A stretch of 11,128 nt of DNA from Candidatus Aerophobota bacterium (GCA_030615365.1 JAUWZM010000079.1:1-11128); one strand, 5' to 3'; counted from the first letter of the stretch, positions 1 to 6,910 are shown. A program made the numbers and translations. Notes: generated by a model not told the origin, from the letters alone.

Positions 1-192
1 CCGGGGAATGTATTTTTCAAAAGTAAAGAAGAAATTGAAAAATATACCATAGAATTACTAAGAAAAATAGCTCCTGGAAATAATTTCATATTAGTGACCA
101 CCGAAAATTTTCCTTTAGATAGATGGATGGAGGGTTTTAAAATTATTGCCCATGTCCTTGAAAAGCATGGAAAATACCCTGTTAGTCTATAA
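1..192 (+). CDS. Uroporphyrinogen decarboxylase (URO-D) family protein, C-terminal fragment
   Basis: The window opens inside this gene; only the last 63 codons and a TAA stop are present, in frame 1. The fragment has the typical end of the URO-D/MtaA-like superfamily: a GNV strand near the start, an amphipathic helix (KSKEEIEKYTIELLRKIAPG), the strand FILVTTENFP and the closing helix with DRWMEGFKIIAHVLEKHGKYP. Cobalamin-linked methyltransferases of this superfamily (MtaA, MtbA) carry a zinc-ligand Cys in roughly the position of the VTTEN stretch. No Cys occurs anywhere in this fragment, so I would not call it a methyltransferase. URO-D-like proteins with a TEN-x-P-x-DRW ending are, to my recollection, a separate clade of unknown function often found near sugar-catabolism genes. 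A second member starts at the other edge of the window. Family call fairly sure; function unknown. Confidence 0.78.
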   Translation, partial: PGNVFFKSKEEIEKYTIELLRKIAPGNNFILVTTENFPLDRWMEGFKIIAHVLEKHGKYPVSL

Positions 193-229
193 AATAAAAA
201 TTTCTGAAAGTTTTTATTGTGAATAATAG

Positions 230-249
230 TAATGTTAAAAGTAACATTA
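230..249. repeat. 8-bp inverted repeat, possible operator or weak hairpin
   Basis: TAATGTTA at 230-237 and its exact reverse complement TAACATTA at 242-249 are separated by AAAG. The stem is almost all A and T and no T-tract follows, so it is a poor terminator. It lies about 110 bases upstream of the predicted promoter and could be a distal protein-binding site. Confidence 0.35.
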
Positions 250-357
250 AAGAATATAGAAATCACAGAGTGCACAAAAGGATAAATTGATTCTCTGCTA
301 TTTAAGTTTTAATGATACTAAAATAAACCAATGAAGATTTAGGCGTTTTGATTATTT

Positions 358-386
358 TTGTCAAAATTATTTTTTTGTGATAAAAT
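358..386 (+). promoter_or_regulatory. Sigma-70-type promoter for the GH13-oxidoreductase-isomerase block
   Basis: A -35 box TTGTCA (358-363) and a -10 box TAAAAT (381-386) are separated by exactly 17 bases. TGA directly before the -10 box gives an extended -10 motif. Transcription would start near 393 and leave a 5' leader of about 140 bases before the ATG at 537. The arms TTTTGA (346-351) and TCAAAA (361-366) form an inverted repeat overlapping the -35 box, which could be a repressor site. Confidence 0.55.
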
Positions 387-536
387 ATAAGTATAAGAAT
401 GAAGATAAGTGTTTTTTAAATTCTTAGTTTTGAATATATTTCTGAGAAAATTTATCTTTTTCCTATTAGATTAGAGGAGAGATTTTTATTAACAGAACAA
501 CTACTAATAGCAAAAACGCACTGATGAGGATAAGCG

Positions 537-2156
537 ATGAATAGTTCAAAATGGTACTTTAACAGTATTTTCTATCAAATCTATCCACAGAGTTTTCAAG
601 ACAACAATGGCGATGGTATAGGTGATTTGGAGGGAATTATATCCCGACTTGATTATCTCCAATCCCTTGGCATTAATGCTGTATGGTTGAACCCTATTCA
701 TCCGTCACCATTCAAAGATGCAGGCTATGATATCTCTGACTATAAGAACATAGCTCCCAGATACGGAAATTTAAGTATATTTGATCGTTTAATTGAACAA
801 GCTCATAAACGAAACATTAAAGTACTTATGGATATAGTCTTCAATCATACTTCAAATGAACATCCCTGGTTCAAGCAATCACAAAAAATGGAAAAGAATC
901 GTTATTCCAGGTGGTATGTTTGGAGTAAGCACCCTGAGTTGATAAAATTAGACAGAGGTTCATGGGCAATGTGGACAGCGCAGCGTTACGAGTCATACTA
1001 TCACCAGTTTACCTTTTATCAGCCTGATCTCAATTTTGGATTTCCAAATTTACCGAAAGAGTATGGCAACAACTACAATGATTCAGATGTAAAAGCCCTT
1101 AGAGAAGAGTTAAAAAATGTTGTCCGCTTCTGGCTGAATCGAGGAGTAGATGGTTTTAGAGCCGATGTTGCCGAGGGTTTGGTGATAGAAAATGGTAAGA
1201 AAGGAATTCATGAATATACTATTAGATTCTGGAATGAAGTAAGAAAAATCATAGACTCTTATGGGGATAAGGTTTTCATCGCTGAGGGTTTTTATCATGT
1301 CGATGATATACTAAAGGCTAAATTTAATGGATGTTTTTTTATTCCTCAAAATTGGGAATTGCTAACCCCATATCCAGAGCTATACAATGAAGGCTTCTCC
1401 TTGAAAGAATTTTTTAGTCCAGAAGGAGGGGATTTAACCTGGTTTCTAAAAGAATATTTCAAGGAGTATAATGAGGTAAAAAAACATGGTGGAATCATTA
1501 ATATGATCACTGGAAATCATGATATGCCAAGGATAAGCTATGTGTGCAAAAAAGAGAATATAATAAAGGCCTATTTCGCTATGCTTTTAACTTATCCTAC
1601 CGCTCCTTTTATATATTACGGAGATGAAATTGGAATGCAATATTGGAAGAATCTTCCCAGCAGGGAGGGAGCTAATTGGCGTTCCGGTTCTCGAACCCCC
1701 ATGCAGTGGAGTGGTGCAAAAAATGCAGGGTTTTCCCCTGCTGATTCCTCAAAACTTTATTTTCCTGTGAATAAAGATTATTTAGTTAGAAATGTAGAGG
1801 CCCAGGAAAGCTCATCTAACTCAATCCTCAACACAGTGAAAAGGCTAATTAAATTGCGCAGGGCACACTCTTCCCTCGGGCCATTTGCTGATATACGCCA
1901 TCTCTATCTGAAAAAAGGAGACAAAAGCTATATATACTCCAGATATGGCCAGGAGGATGCTTTTATAATTGCTCTGAACCCTTCCGATACACCCCGTGAT
2001 TTAACGATAAGAATCAATGTTGAACAAGAAGAATTTAGAAAAGCTAAGCAACTACTACCAGAGTTATACTCTCATAAAACTTCGATAATACCAATACAAA
2101 AGGAACTTTCTTTTCATCTTCCAGCAAACTTTTTTGCTCTATATCGCATAACATAA
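537..2156 (+). CDS. GH13 alpha-glucosidase / oligo-1,6-glucosidase-type enzyme
   Basis: A 539-residue glycoside hydrolase family 13 enzyme without signal peptide, so probably cytoplasmic, where it would split alpha-linked glucose oligosaccharides. Visible family regions: the Ca-loop DNNGDGIGD (22-30), region I DIVFNH (99-104), region V QPDLN (162-166), region II GFRADVAEG with nucleophile Asp210, region III IAEGF with acid/base Glu250, and region IV GNHD with Asp329. REGANWRSGSRTPMQW (376-391) is typical of alpha-glucosidases, oligo-1,6-glucosidases and trehalose synthases. QPDLN favours the oligo-1,6-glucosidase subfamily, and Val211 after the nucleophile is the residue associated with alpha-1,6 preference in that group. 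Exact substrate cannot be read; trehalose synthase or another glucosyl-transferring relative remains possible. All catalytic residues are present and the length is normal. SD GAGGA (526-530) lies 6 bases before ATG 537. It is the first gene downstream of the promoter at 358-386. Confidence 0.9.
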   Translation: MNSSKWYFNSIFYQIYPQSFQDNNGDGIGDLEGIISRLDYLQSLGINAVWLNPIHPSPFKDAGYDISDYKNIAPRYGNLSIFDRLIEQAHKRNIKVLMDIVFNHTSNEHPWFKQSQKMEKNRYSRWYVWSKHPELIKLDRGSWAMWTAQRYESYYHQFTFYQPDLNFGFPNLPKEYGNNYNDSDVKALREELKNVVRFWLNRGVDGFRADVAEGLVIENGKKGIHEYTIRFWNEVRKIIDSYGDKVFIAEGFYHVDDILKAKFNGCFFIPQNWELLTPYPELYNEGFSLKEFFSPEGGDLTWFLKEYFKEYNEVKKHGGIINMITGNHDMPRISYVCKKENIIKAYFAMLLTYPTAPFIYYGDEIGMQYWKNLPSREGANWRSGSRTPMQWSGAKNAGFSPADSSKLYFPVNKDYLVRNVEAQESSSNSILNTVKRLIKLRRAHSSLGPFADIRHLYLKKGDKSYIYSRYGQEDAFIIALNPSDTPRDLTIRINVEQEEFRKAKQLLPELYSHKTSIIPIQKELSFHLPANFFALYRIT

Positions 2157-2318
2157 ACAGAGAAAAACCCCTGAGGAATGTAGAATTCTTACCCTGTAAG
2201 ATGTTTACTATATTGCAAGATTTACATTAAATAAAGGTTACTATTCAGCCACGAATTATTGCAAATAATAAATAATATTGGTAAGGATAAAAAATAAAAA
2301 TAGGAAATAAGGAAAAAT

Positions 2319-3404
2319 ATGAGAAAAGTAAAGATAGGAGTCATAGGTTGTGGAGCGATAGCTCAGACGATGCATTTACCTCATCTTTCTGAGTTGGACT
2401 GCTTTGAAATAGGAGCGTTATGTGATATCTCTCAAAAATTATTGCAGAAAGTAGGAGCTCGCTACAATGTTAAAAAGCTGTTCGTAGATTTTCATGATAT
2501 AGTTAAGGAAGAGGAGATTGAGGCGGTATTAGTATTGTCGAAATATCATTTTGAGCCCGTTATTGCCGCGCTTCAGTCAGGTAAACATGTATTGGTTGAA
2601 AAACCGATGTGCTCTAGCCTCCAGGAGGCAGAGCAAATGATCGAAGCCTCACAGAAAAACAATGTCAAACTAATGGTAGCATATATGAGAAGATTTGATC
2701 CCGGATATGAGTATGCTCAAAGAAAAATGTTAAATATGAAAAAGCCAATGTTTATCAGAATTCTCGATATAATTGGATCAAACAAGGTTATTTTGAATGA
2801 TATGTATGATCTTTATCAGTTTGATGATGTTCCTGCAAAGATGAAACGTGAACTGCAAATAAAGCAGGATAAAGGGATTGAAGAAGCTATAGGTAGGGTT
2901 CCAGAGAATGTGAGATTTGCATATGGTTTGCTTTTGGGGTTAGCTATACATGATATAAATACACTACGAGGAGTATTTGGCGATCCGAAGAGGATTATCT
3001 CAACTGAAATTTGGAATCAAGGTTGGTACATAACGTCAACTATGGACTATGGGAAGGATACAAAGGGTGTCCTTACTACAGGAGCCACGAACATCACAAA
3101 AAGGTTTGATCAGGAGTTCGTTGTATTTGGTGCTGATGAGATAGTTAATGTTAAATTCCCTCTTGCCTGGTGTTTAAAGGGTGTTCCAGCTGCTATTACA
3201 ATTTCTAAGATGCAAAACGGTAACTTGGTGGAAAAAAGAGTATTGGCATCCTATGAAACTTCTTATAAGAGAGAATTGAAGCACTTTTACGACTGCATAG
3301 TTAATGACCGCCAGCCATTGACTGGTGCAGTAGAAGCCAGCAAAGATATACAAGTTGCAATTAAAATCATTGAGGCTTATAAAAGGACGGTTGGAATTAA
3401 ATGA
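2319..3404 (+). CDS. Gfo/Idh/MocA family NAD(P)-dependent oxidoreductase
   Basis: A 361-residue soluble dehydrogenase of the glucose-fructose oxidoreductase / inositol dehydrogenase / rhizopine catabolism family, which oxidises or reduces a ring or side-chain hydroxyl of sugars or cyclitols with NAD(P). The N-terminal Rossmann fold shows the nucleotide motif G-x-G-x-x-A at 10-15 (IGVIGCGAIA). The family EKP motif is at 94-96 with the likely catalytic Lys95, followed by RRFDP at 124-128 in the second domain. HDIN at 211-214 supplies the usual active-site His211. The segment about 151-200 (IIGSNKVILND and following) is an extended insertion relative to the shortest family members. SD AAGGA (2309-2313) lies 5 bases before the ATG. 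It sits 162 bases after the GH13 gene with no clear terminator between, so co-transcription is likely. The substrate cannot be named; the IolE-like neighbour suggests a keto-sugar or inosose-like intermediate. Confidence 0.88.
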   Translation: MRKVKIGVIGCGAIAQTMHLPHLSELDCFEIGALCDISQKLLQKVGARYNVKKLFVDFHDIVKEEEIEAVLVLSKYHFEPVIAALQSGKHVLVEKPMCSSLQEAEQMIEASQKNNVKLMVAYMRRFDPGYEYAQRKMLNMKKPMFIRILDIIGSNKVILNDMYDLYQFDDVPAKMKRELQIKQDKGIEEAIGRVPENVRFAYGLLLGLAIHDINTLRGVFGDPKRIISTEIWNQGWYITSTMDYGKDTKGVLTTGATNITKRFDQEFVVFGADEIVNVKFPLAWCLKGVPAAITISKMQNGNLVEKRVLASYETSYKRELKHFYDCIVNDRQPLTGAVEASKDIQVAIKIIEAYKRTVGIK

Positions 3405-3558
3405 AAGATGTAACTCTTTTTCTCATTTAGCCTTGGTGTAATCACTCTCGCTTTGAAGAGCCAAGAATAAAAAATAAATAGATAAAGAAAAAGGTAGAAA
3501 CGATTTAATAACGTTCTCAAAAAAATAAAAAATAACCTATTAGCAGGAGAGATAATTG

Positions 3559-4344
3559 ATGAAAGTTGCACAACAAACTCTTACCTGGATAAGATATCCA
3601 AAAGACTTTACCATAGAAGAGAAGTTAGACCAGGTAAAGAAGGCAGGGTACGAGGGAGTAGAACTCATGGAGCCCTTAGATGAACTTGGTTCTCCAGAGA
3701 ATTTAAAGCGCTCTTTGGAAAGAATTGGCCTTAAGCTTGCATCTCTTTCTACTGTAATTGGCTTAGGTGATAAAGAAAAACTTGAGGAGGCAAAAAGAAG
3801 AGTAGAATATGCTGCCCAGTTTGATGTGAAAGCGCTTATGGTCTGTGGAGGATTTCCCGGAAATGGTGTTAAGTTGAATGAAACGCATTTTAAAGTATTA
3901 GGAGAAGAGCTTGAAGAGCTCTGTCGTTATGCAAGTAAGTTCAACATAGAAATTGCCTTTCATCCTCATATCGGTTGTCGAGTCGAAACGAAGGAAGATG
4001 CTGATGAACTTCTCAAATATACAGAATCTCTGAAGTTCTGTCCGGATACTGCTCATCTGCAAGCAAAAGGTTCTGATCCCATTCAATTCCTCGATATATA
4101 CAGGGATAAAATAGCCTATGCTCACCTTAAAGATTGGAAAGAAAATAAAAAAGTAAACCAATGGGGGGAACATTTTGTGGAACTGGGAAAGGGTGATTTA
4201 GGAATTGACTTCTCCGGATTCTTGGGTAAACTCAAAGAAATTGGCTATGAGGGATGGATAGCTGTAGAGCTTGATTCTACTACTCGTACCCCTCTGGAGA
4301 GCGCAAAGATAAGTAGAGAATATCTTAGAAAAATTGGATACTAA
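3559..4344 (+). CDS. Sugar phosphate isomerase/epimerase family protein (IolE-like TIM barrel)
   Basis: A 261-residue protein of the xylose-isomerase-like TIM-barrel superfamily, metal-dependent enzymes that isomerise, epimerise or dehydrate sugars and inososes. Key stretches: GYEGVELMEP (30-39), FHPHIGCRVETKEDADELL (134-152), CPDTAHL (161-167), YAHLKDW (187-193) and GYEGWIAVELD (229-239). Asp163, His189 and Glu237 are the likely metal ligands, with His137 or Glu144 a candidate fourth. HPH-x-G-x-x-x-ET, CPDTAHL and the ending TPLESAKISREYLRKIG resemble inosose dehydratase IolE, but the protein is shorter than typical IolE and the reaction is not certain. I choose ATG 3559 over TTG 3556 because ATG is the commoner codon and AGGAG (3545-3549) is then 9 bases away. 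It is 154 bases after the oxidoreductase, and the two probably act on the same sugar. A decayed member of the same superfamily follows. Confidence 0.85.
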   Translation: MKVAQQTLTWIRYPKDFTIEEKLDQVKKAGYEGVELMEPLDELGSPENLKRSLERIGLKLASLSTVIGLGDKEKLEEAKRRVEYAAQFDVKALMVCGGFPGNGVKLNETHFKVLGEELEELCRYASKFNIEIAFHPHIGCRVETKEDADELLKYTESLKFCPDTAHLQAKGSDPIQFLDIYRDKIAYAHLKDWKENKKVNQWGEHFVELGKGDLGIDFSGFLGKLKEIGYEGWIAVELDSTTRTPLESAKISREYLRKIGY

Positions 4345-4354
4345 CGGCCTATAT

Positions 4355-4382
4355 TTGACCTAACGTTAATTTAAAATAAGAT
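4355..4382 (+). promoter_or_regulatory. Candidate promoter upstream of the decayed isomerase and the ABC genes
   Basis: TTGACC (4355-4360) matches five of six bases of the -35 consensus, and TAAGAT (4377-4382) matches four of six of the -10 consensus, with a 16-base spacer. The spacer contains the palindrome TAACGTTA (4361-4368). Predicted start is near 4389, inside the inverted repeat at 4381-4399. Weaker than the promoter at 358 but well placed to serve the importer genes. Confidence 0.35.
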
Positions 4383-4399
4383 TGTTCATAGTGAACAAT
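4381..4399. promoter_or_regulatory. Inverted repeat, candidate repressor operator
   Basis: ATTGTTCA (4381-4388) and its exact reverse complement TGAACAAT (4392-4399) are separated by TAG. The 19-bp site overlaps the last bases of the candidate -10 box and the predicted transcription start, the classic position for a repressor of a sugar-inducible operon. No regulator gene is in the window, so the family that would bind is unknown. As RNA it would be a short 8-bp hairpin without a U-tract, unlike a terminator. Confidence 0.45.
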
Positions 4400-4415
4400 A
4401 TACCAGGCGTTAACC

Positions 4416-4604
4416 ATGAAATTAGGAGTTCTCACTGTCCTTTTTCAAAATAAAAGTCTCAAGGAGGCTCTGGATATAGTAACTGATTTAGGGGTTGAGG
4501 CGATTGAAATTGGTACAGGAGGGTATCTCGGAGATACCCATTGTAGAGTTGGTGAGCGTAAATTAAATTAGATAAAGACATCCATGTAACATGTTGTGAT
4601 AATT
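4416..4604 (+). pseudogene. Decayed sugar phosphate isomerase/epimerase (N-terminal relic)
   Basis: From ATG 4416 the frame reads MKLGVLTVLFQNKSLKEALD and continues through GVEAIEIGTGGYLGDTHC to a TAG at 4569, only 51 codons. This is the recognisable first beta-alpha-beta unit of an isomerase/epimerase TIM-barrel enzyme that normally has roughly 270-330 residues. After the TAG the same frame continues IKTSM, a second stop TAA at 4587, then HVVII. Reading both stops as former Glu codons (GAG to TAG, GAA to TAA) gives a run that fits the family's next helix and strand. A few residues expected between HC and GERKLN seem missing, and the rest of the barrel is gone. There is only a weak SD (AGG near 4405). 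It is a different subtype from the intact gene at 3559, not its recent copy. It looks like an old gene being lost, its function perhaps taken over elsewhere. Confidence 0.72.
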
Positions 4605-4667
4605 TACCAAATTGAGAGAGATCATTTAAAGTTTTTTGAATTTGCTTATTTTTGGCAACAAGGGAAA

Positions 4668-4718
4668 AGCTAAAATAAGGCCGGAGGGAGGTGAAAAGGT
4701 AAGCAGGCCGTTATAGCT
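4668..4718 (+). promoter_or_regulatory. Candidate structured leader RNA element
   Basis: AGCTA (4668-4672), TAA (4676-4678) and GGCC (4679-4682) can pair with TAGCT (4714-4718), TTA (4711-4713) and GGCC (4706-4709). This gives an interrupted 12-bp stem with a 3-nt bulge on one side and a 1-nt bulge on the other. The 23-nt loop is purine-rich and SD-like (GGAGGGAGGTGAAAAGG). It lies about 100 bases before the binding-protein start. It matches no riboswitch class I recognise and may be only a chance fold. Confidence 0.3.
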
Positions 4719-4816
4719 GGGAAATAAAGAAGGCTTTTTAAAAAGAGAGATATTGAAAAATCAGTTTCTCTTTGAGAGCTTTCTAAAAGAAAAAAAGTAT
4801 CATAATAGGAGAAAAA

Positions 4817-6742
4817 ATGATGCGAAAATTAACGGTAGTACTGTTAAGTGGGCTAATATGTCTGCTGGGAGCAGCTCCAGTTCTGGCATACAATGAAGCT
4901 CCTATGCTAAGGCAAATGGTAGCAGCAGGGGAGCTTCCCCCGGTAGAGGAAAGGCTTCCTGAGGAGCCTTTGGTAGTAAAGCCGTTAGAAGAAATTGGGG
5001 AATATGGGGGAACACTTCACACAATGGTCCGATCATCCTGGATGACTTACATGGCTGCCAATGCCATGGGAGCATACCAGGGTCTTCTCCGACTAGGGCG
5101 TGATCTTAAAAGTGTGACTCCCAATGTTGCTAAAGATTGGGAGTTTTCAAAGGATGGAAAAACTCTAACTTTTTATTTGAGAAAAGGAATGAAATGGTCA
5201 GATGGAGAACCTTTTACTGCGGATGATATATTGTTTTGGTACGAGGATTTTGTCCTGAACGAGAAGCTTAATCCAGTTGTTGGTAAAGATTTTTGTCCTG
5301 GCGGTGAGCCAATGGTAATGGAGAAAGTAAATGATTATACAATCCGTTTGAAATTTGTTGTACCGGTTCCTTTTATGCCTTATATCATTTTCCACCTCCC
5401 CTTCCGATCAATGGAGGGTTTTCCCAAACATTATCTGAAACAGTTTCATATTAAATACAATCCCAATGCAGATGAGCTGGCGAAAGAAGAAGGCTACGAT
5501 AATTGGTGGGGTTTATTTAATAATAAAGCATCGTTCGGAGTTTTTGCCACGCCGACAGACACTGTTCTTCCTGTCATTACGTCTTACGTACTGAAAGAGA
5601 AAACAGCTTCTTACTTCCTGTACGAGAGAAATCCCTATTTCTGGCAGGTAGATACAGAAGGAAATCAACTTCCCTATATTGACAGAGTTTATGCTCCAAT
5701 AGTTACAGATCCGGAGATGGTTACTGCAAAAATAGTAACAGGAATGGTCGATCTTGTCTATGGAACCAGTACAGGCCTCGGTGATCTCTCTGTATATAAG
5801 AAAAGCGAGAAAAGTGGTAATTACAGAGTACTTCTGTACCCAAACACCAGTGGAGTAGATATTACCCTTCAGCCCAATCAAACCTCTAATGATCCTGTCC
5901 TTCGTGAGATATTCCAAAACCTCAAGTTTCGGATTGCTCTATCTTTAGCCATTGACCGTGAGGAGATTAATGAAATGGTCTACTTTGGGTTGGGAGTTCC
6001 TCGTCAAAACACCGTTATTCCCGAAACCAGCTATTACAAGCCAGAGTTTGCTAAAGCATATGCCGAATATGATCCAGAAGAAGCTGATAGACTTTTAGAT
6101 GAAATAGGTTTAAAATGGGATGAAAACCATGAATATCGCTTGCGACCCGACGGCAAGAAACTATCCTGGATCATTGAATATACTGAGCTTTTGGGATCCT
6201 GGACACCTACGGTTGAATTGGTAAAGGAATATTGGAAGGAAATAGGAGTTGATGTATCTTTAAAAACAATAGGTTCAGATTTACTTGGAGTACGTACAGC
6301 GACAAATGAGATAAACATGACTGTGTTTTGTACAGATAGGGCTGAGGTTCTTTTTCCTATAAAACCCCTTTACTATGTTCCAATGAGTGTTGGCTGGGAG
6401 CTCAGTTGGGGTACATTATGGGCTCGATGGTATACAACAGATGGAAAAGAGGGTGAAGAGCCTCCTGAGAAAGTAATGCGTCTTCTACGATTATGGGAAA
6501 AAATGAAAATTACAATGGATAAAGAGGAGAGGACTCGCTTAGGCACAGAAATTTTACGCTCACAAGCTGAAAACCTTTGGACAATTGGTACAGTAGGTTG
6601 TATACCTCAACCCATTATAGTAAGAAACAATTTACGGAACATTCCGGAAGAGGGTGTGTTTGGATATGACTTTTTAGCATCATATCCTTATCATCCAGAA
6701 CAATTTTTCTTCAAACATCCGCTTCTCCCGAGTCAAAAATAG
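4817..6742 (+). CDS. ABC transporter substrate-binding protein, family 5 (peptide/oligosaccharide type)
   Basis: A 641-residue extracytoplasmic binding protein that would deliver an oligosaccharide or peptide to the permeases encoded next. A Sec signal peptide is clear: MMRK, a hydrophobic core at 6-20, and the type I site VLA before Tyr25. There is no lipobox Cys, so it is free or periplasmic rather than a lipoprotein. The mature start (EAPMLRQMVAAGELPPVEER) is typical of a long subfamily found beside sugar genes. The SBP_bac_5 signature region is at about 104-135 (VAKDWEFSKDGKTLTFYLRK, then GMKWSDGEPFTADD), and KFRIALSLAIDREEINEMV with VPRQNTVIPE (about 373-405) belongs to the second lobe region. 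Gene context with glycosidases and sugar enzymes argues for oligosaccharide rather than peptide. Two tandem ATG codons (4817, 4820) follow SD TAGGAGA (4806-4812) and either may be used. The gene is followed by a strong palindrome that may protect its mRNA. Confidence 0.9.
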   Translation: MMRKLTVVLLSGLICLLGAAPVLAYNEAPMLRQMVAAGELPPVEERLPEEPLVVKPLEEIGEYGGTLHTMVRSSWMTYMAANAMGAYQGLLRLGRDLKSVTPNVAKDWEFSKDGKTLTFYLRKGMKWSDGEPFTADDILFWYEDFVLNEKLNPVVGKDFCPGGEPMVMEKVNDYTIRLKFVVPVPFMPYIIFHLPFRSMEGFPKHYLKQFHIKYNPNADELAKEEGYDNWWGLFNNKASFGVFATPTDTVLPVITSYVLKEKTASYFLYERNPYFWQVDTEGNQLPYIDRVYAPIVTDPEMVTAKIVTGMVDLVYGTSTGLGDLSVYKKSEKSGNYRVLLYPNTSGVDITLQPNQTSNDPVLREIFQNLKFRIALSLAIDREEINEMVYFGLGVPRQNTVIPETSYYKPEFAKAYAEYDPEEADRLLDEIGLKWDENHEYRLRPDGKKLSWIIEYTELLGSWTPTVELVKEYWKEIGVDVSLKTIGSDLLGVRTATNEINMTVFCTDRAEVLFPIKPLYYVPMSVGWELSWGTLWARWYTTDGKEGEEPPEKVMRLLRLWEKMKITMDKEERTRLGTEILRSQAENLWTIGTVGCIPQPIIVRNNLRNIPEEGVFGYDFLASYPYHPEQFFFKHPLLPSQK

Positions 6743-6825
6743 AAAAAGAACCTGAATTCAGTATTTTGAGTAATGGAGGAGTAACTCTCTTTTTGGATAG
6801 GGGTGAGTTTAGTTACCGGTTACAA

Positions 6826-6857
6826 AATAGAGTGGGGGGTATACCCCCCACTCTATT
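6826..6857. repeat. Perfect 32-bp palindrome between binding-protein and permease genes
   Basis: AATAGAGTGGGGGGTA (6826-6841) is followed at once by its exact reverse complement (6842-6857), including six G and six C in a row. As RNA it forms a very stable hairpin with about 14 pairs and a tiny loop. Only ATTAGTTTACC follows, not a U-tract, so it is not a textbook terminator. Likely role (inference): mRNA stabilisation or partial termination, so that the binding protein is made in excess over the permeases. Confidence 0.65.
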
Positions 6858-6910
6858 AGTTTACCAAATCTATGAGAAAAGATTTTAGCCAGAATTTTCC
6901 AGGTAGAATC

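Larger units (their letters stand above)
193..536. other. Spacer and leader region before the GH13 gene
   Basis: This AT-rich 344-base stretch holds no supported protein gene. It contains an inverted repeat at 230-249, a sigma-70-like promoter at 358-386 and then about 140 bases of leader before the ATG at 537. Inside the leader there is a strong Shine-Dalgarno-like tract, AGAGGAGAG at 473-481, that is not followed by an ATG, GTG or TTG at normal distance. I see no convincing rho-independent terminator for the upstream URO-D-like gene. Confidence 0.6.
4345..4816. other. Spacer with a decayed gene and regulatory signals before the importer genes
   Basis: This 472-base region separates the catabolic block from the transport block. 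It contains a candidate promoter (4355-4382), an inverted-repeat operator candidate (4381-4399), a broken isomerase gene (from 4416) and a foldable RNA segment (4668-4718). A purine-rich tract GGGAGGTGAAAAGG (4686-4699) looks like a strong SD but has no usable start codon after it. Arms AAAGAGA near 4742 and TCTCTTT near 4766 could pair shortly before the real start at 4817. No intact gene is seen. Confidence 0.55.

Noticed and set aside
2157..2318. Promoter or terminator between the GH13 and oxidoreductase genes
   Set aside because: TTGCAA boxes are present but no -10 box lies at a suitable distance, and no GC stem with a T-tract is found.
3827..3840. cre-like site TGAAAGCGCTTATG
   Set aside because: It is inside the isomerase coding region, its last bases depart from the cre consensus and no CcpA context is visible.
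4596..4673. Separate small gene from GTG 4596
   Set aside because: It is only about 25 codons, has no SD and is in frame with the decayed isomerase, so it is better treated as part of that relic or chance.
5513..5917. 134-codon open frame on the - strand
   Set aside because: It is antisense to the binding-protein gene, with no SD and no recognisable product; a shadow of coding sequence.
6793..6894. Open frame starting TTG after the SD-like GGAGGAG at 6775-6781
   Set aside because: It runs straight through the perfect palindrome, has a rare start, only about 32 codons and no recognisable protein pattern.
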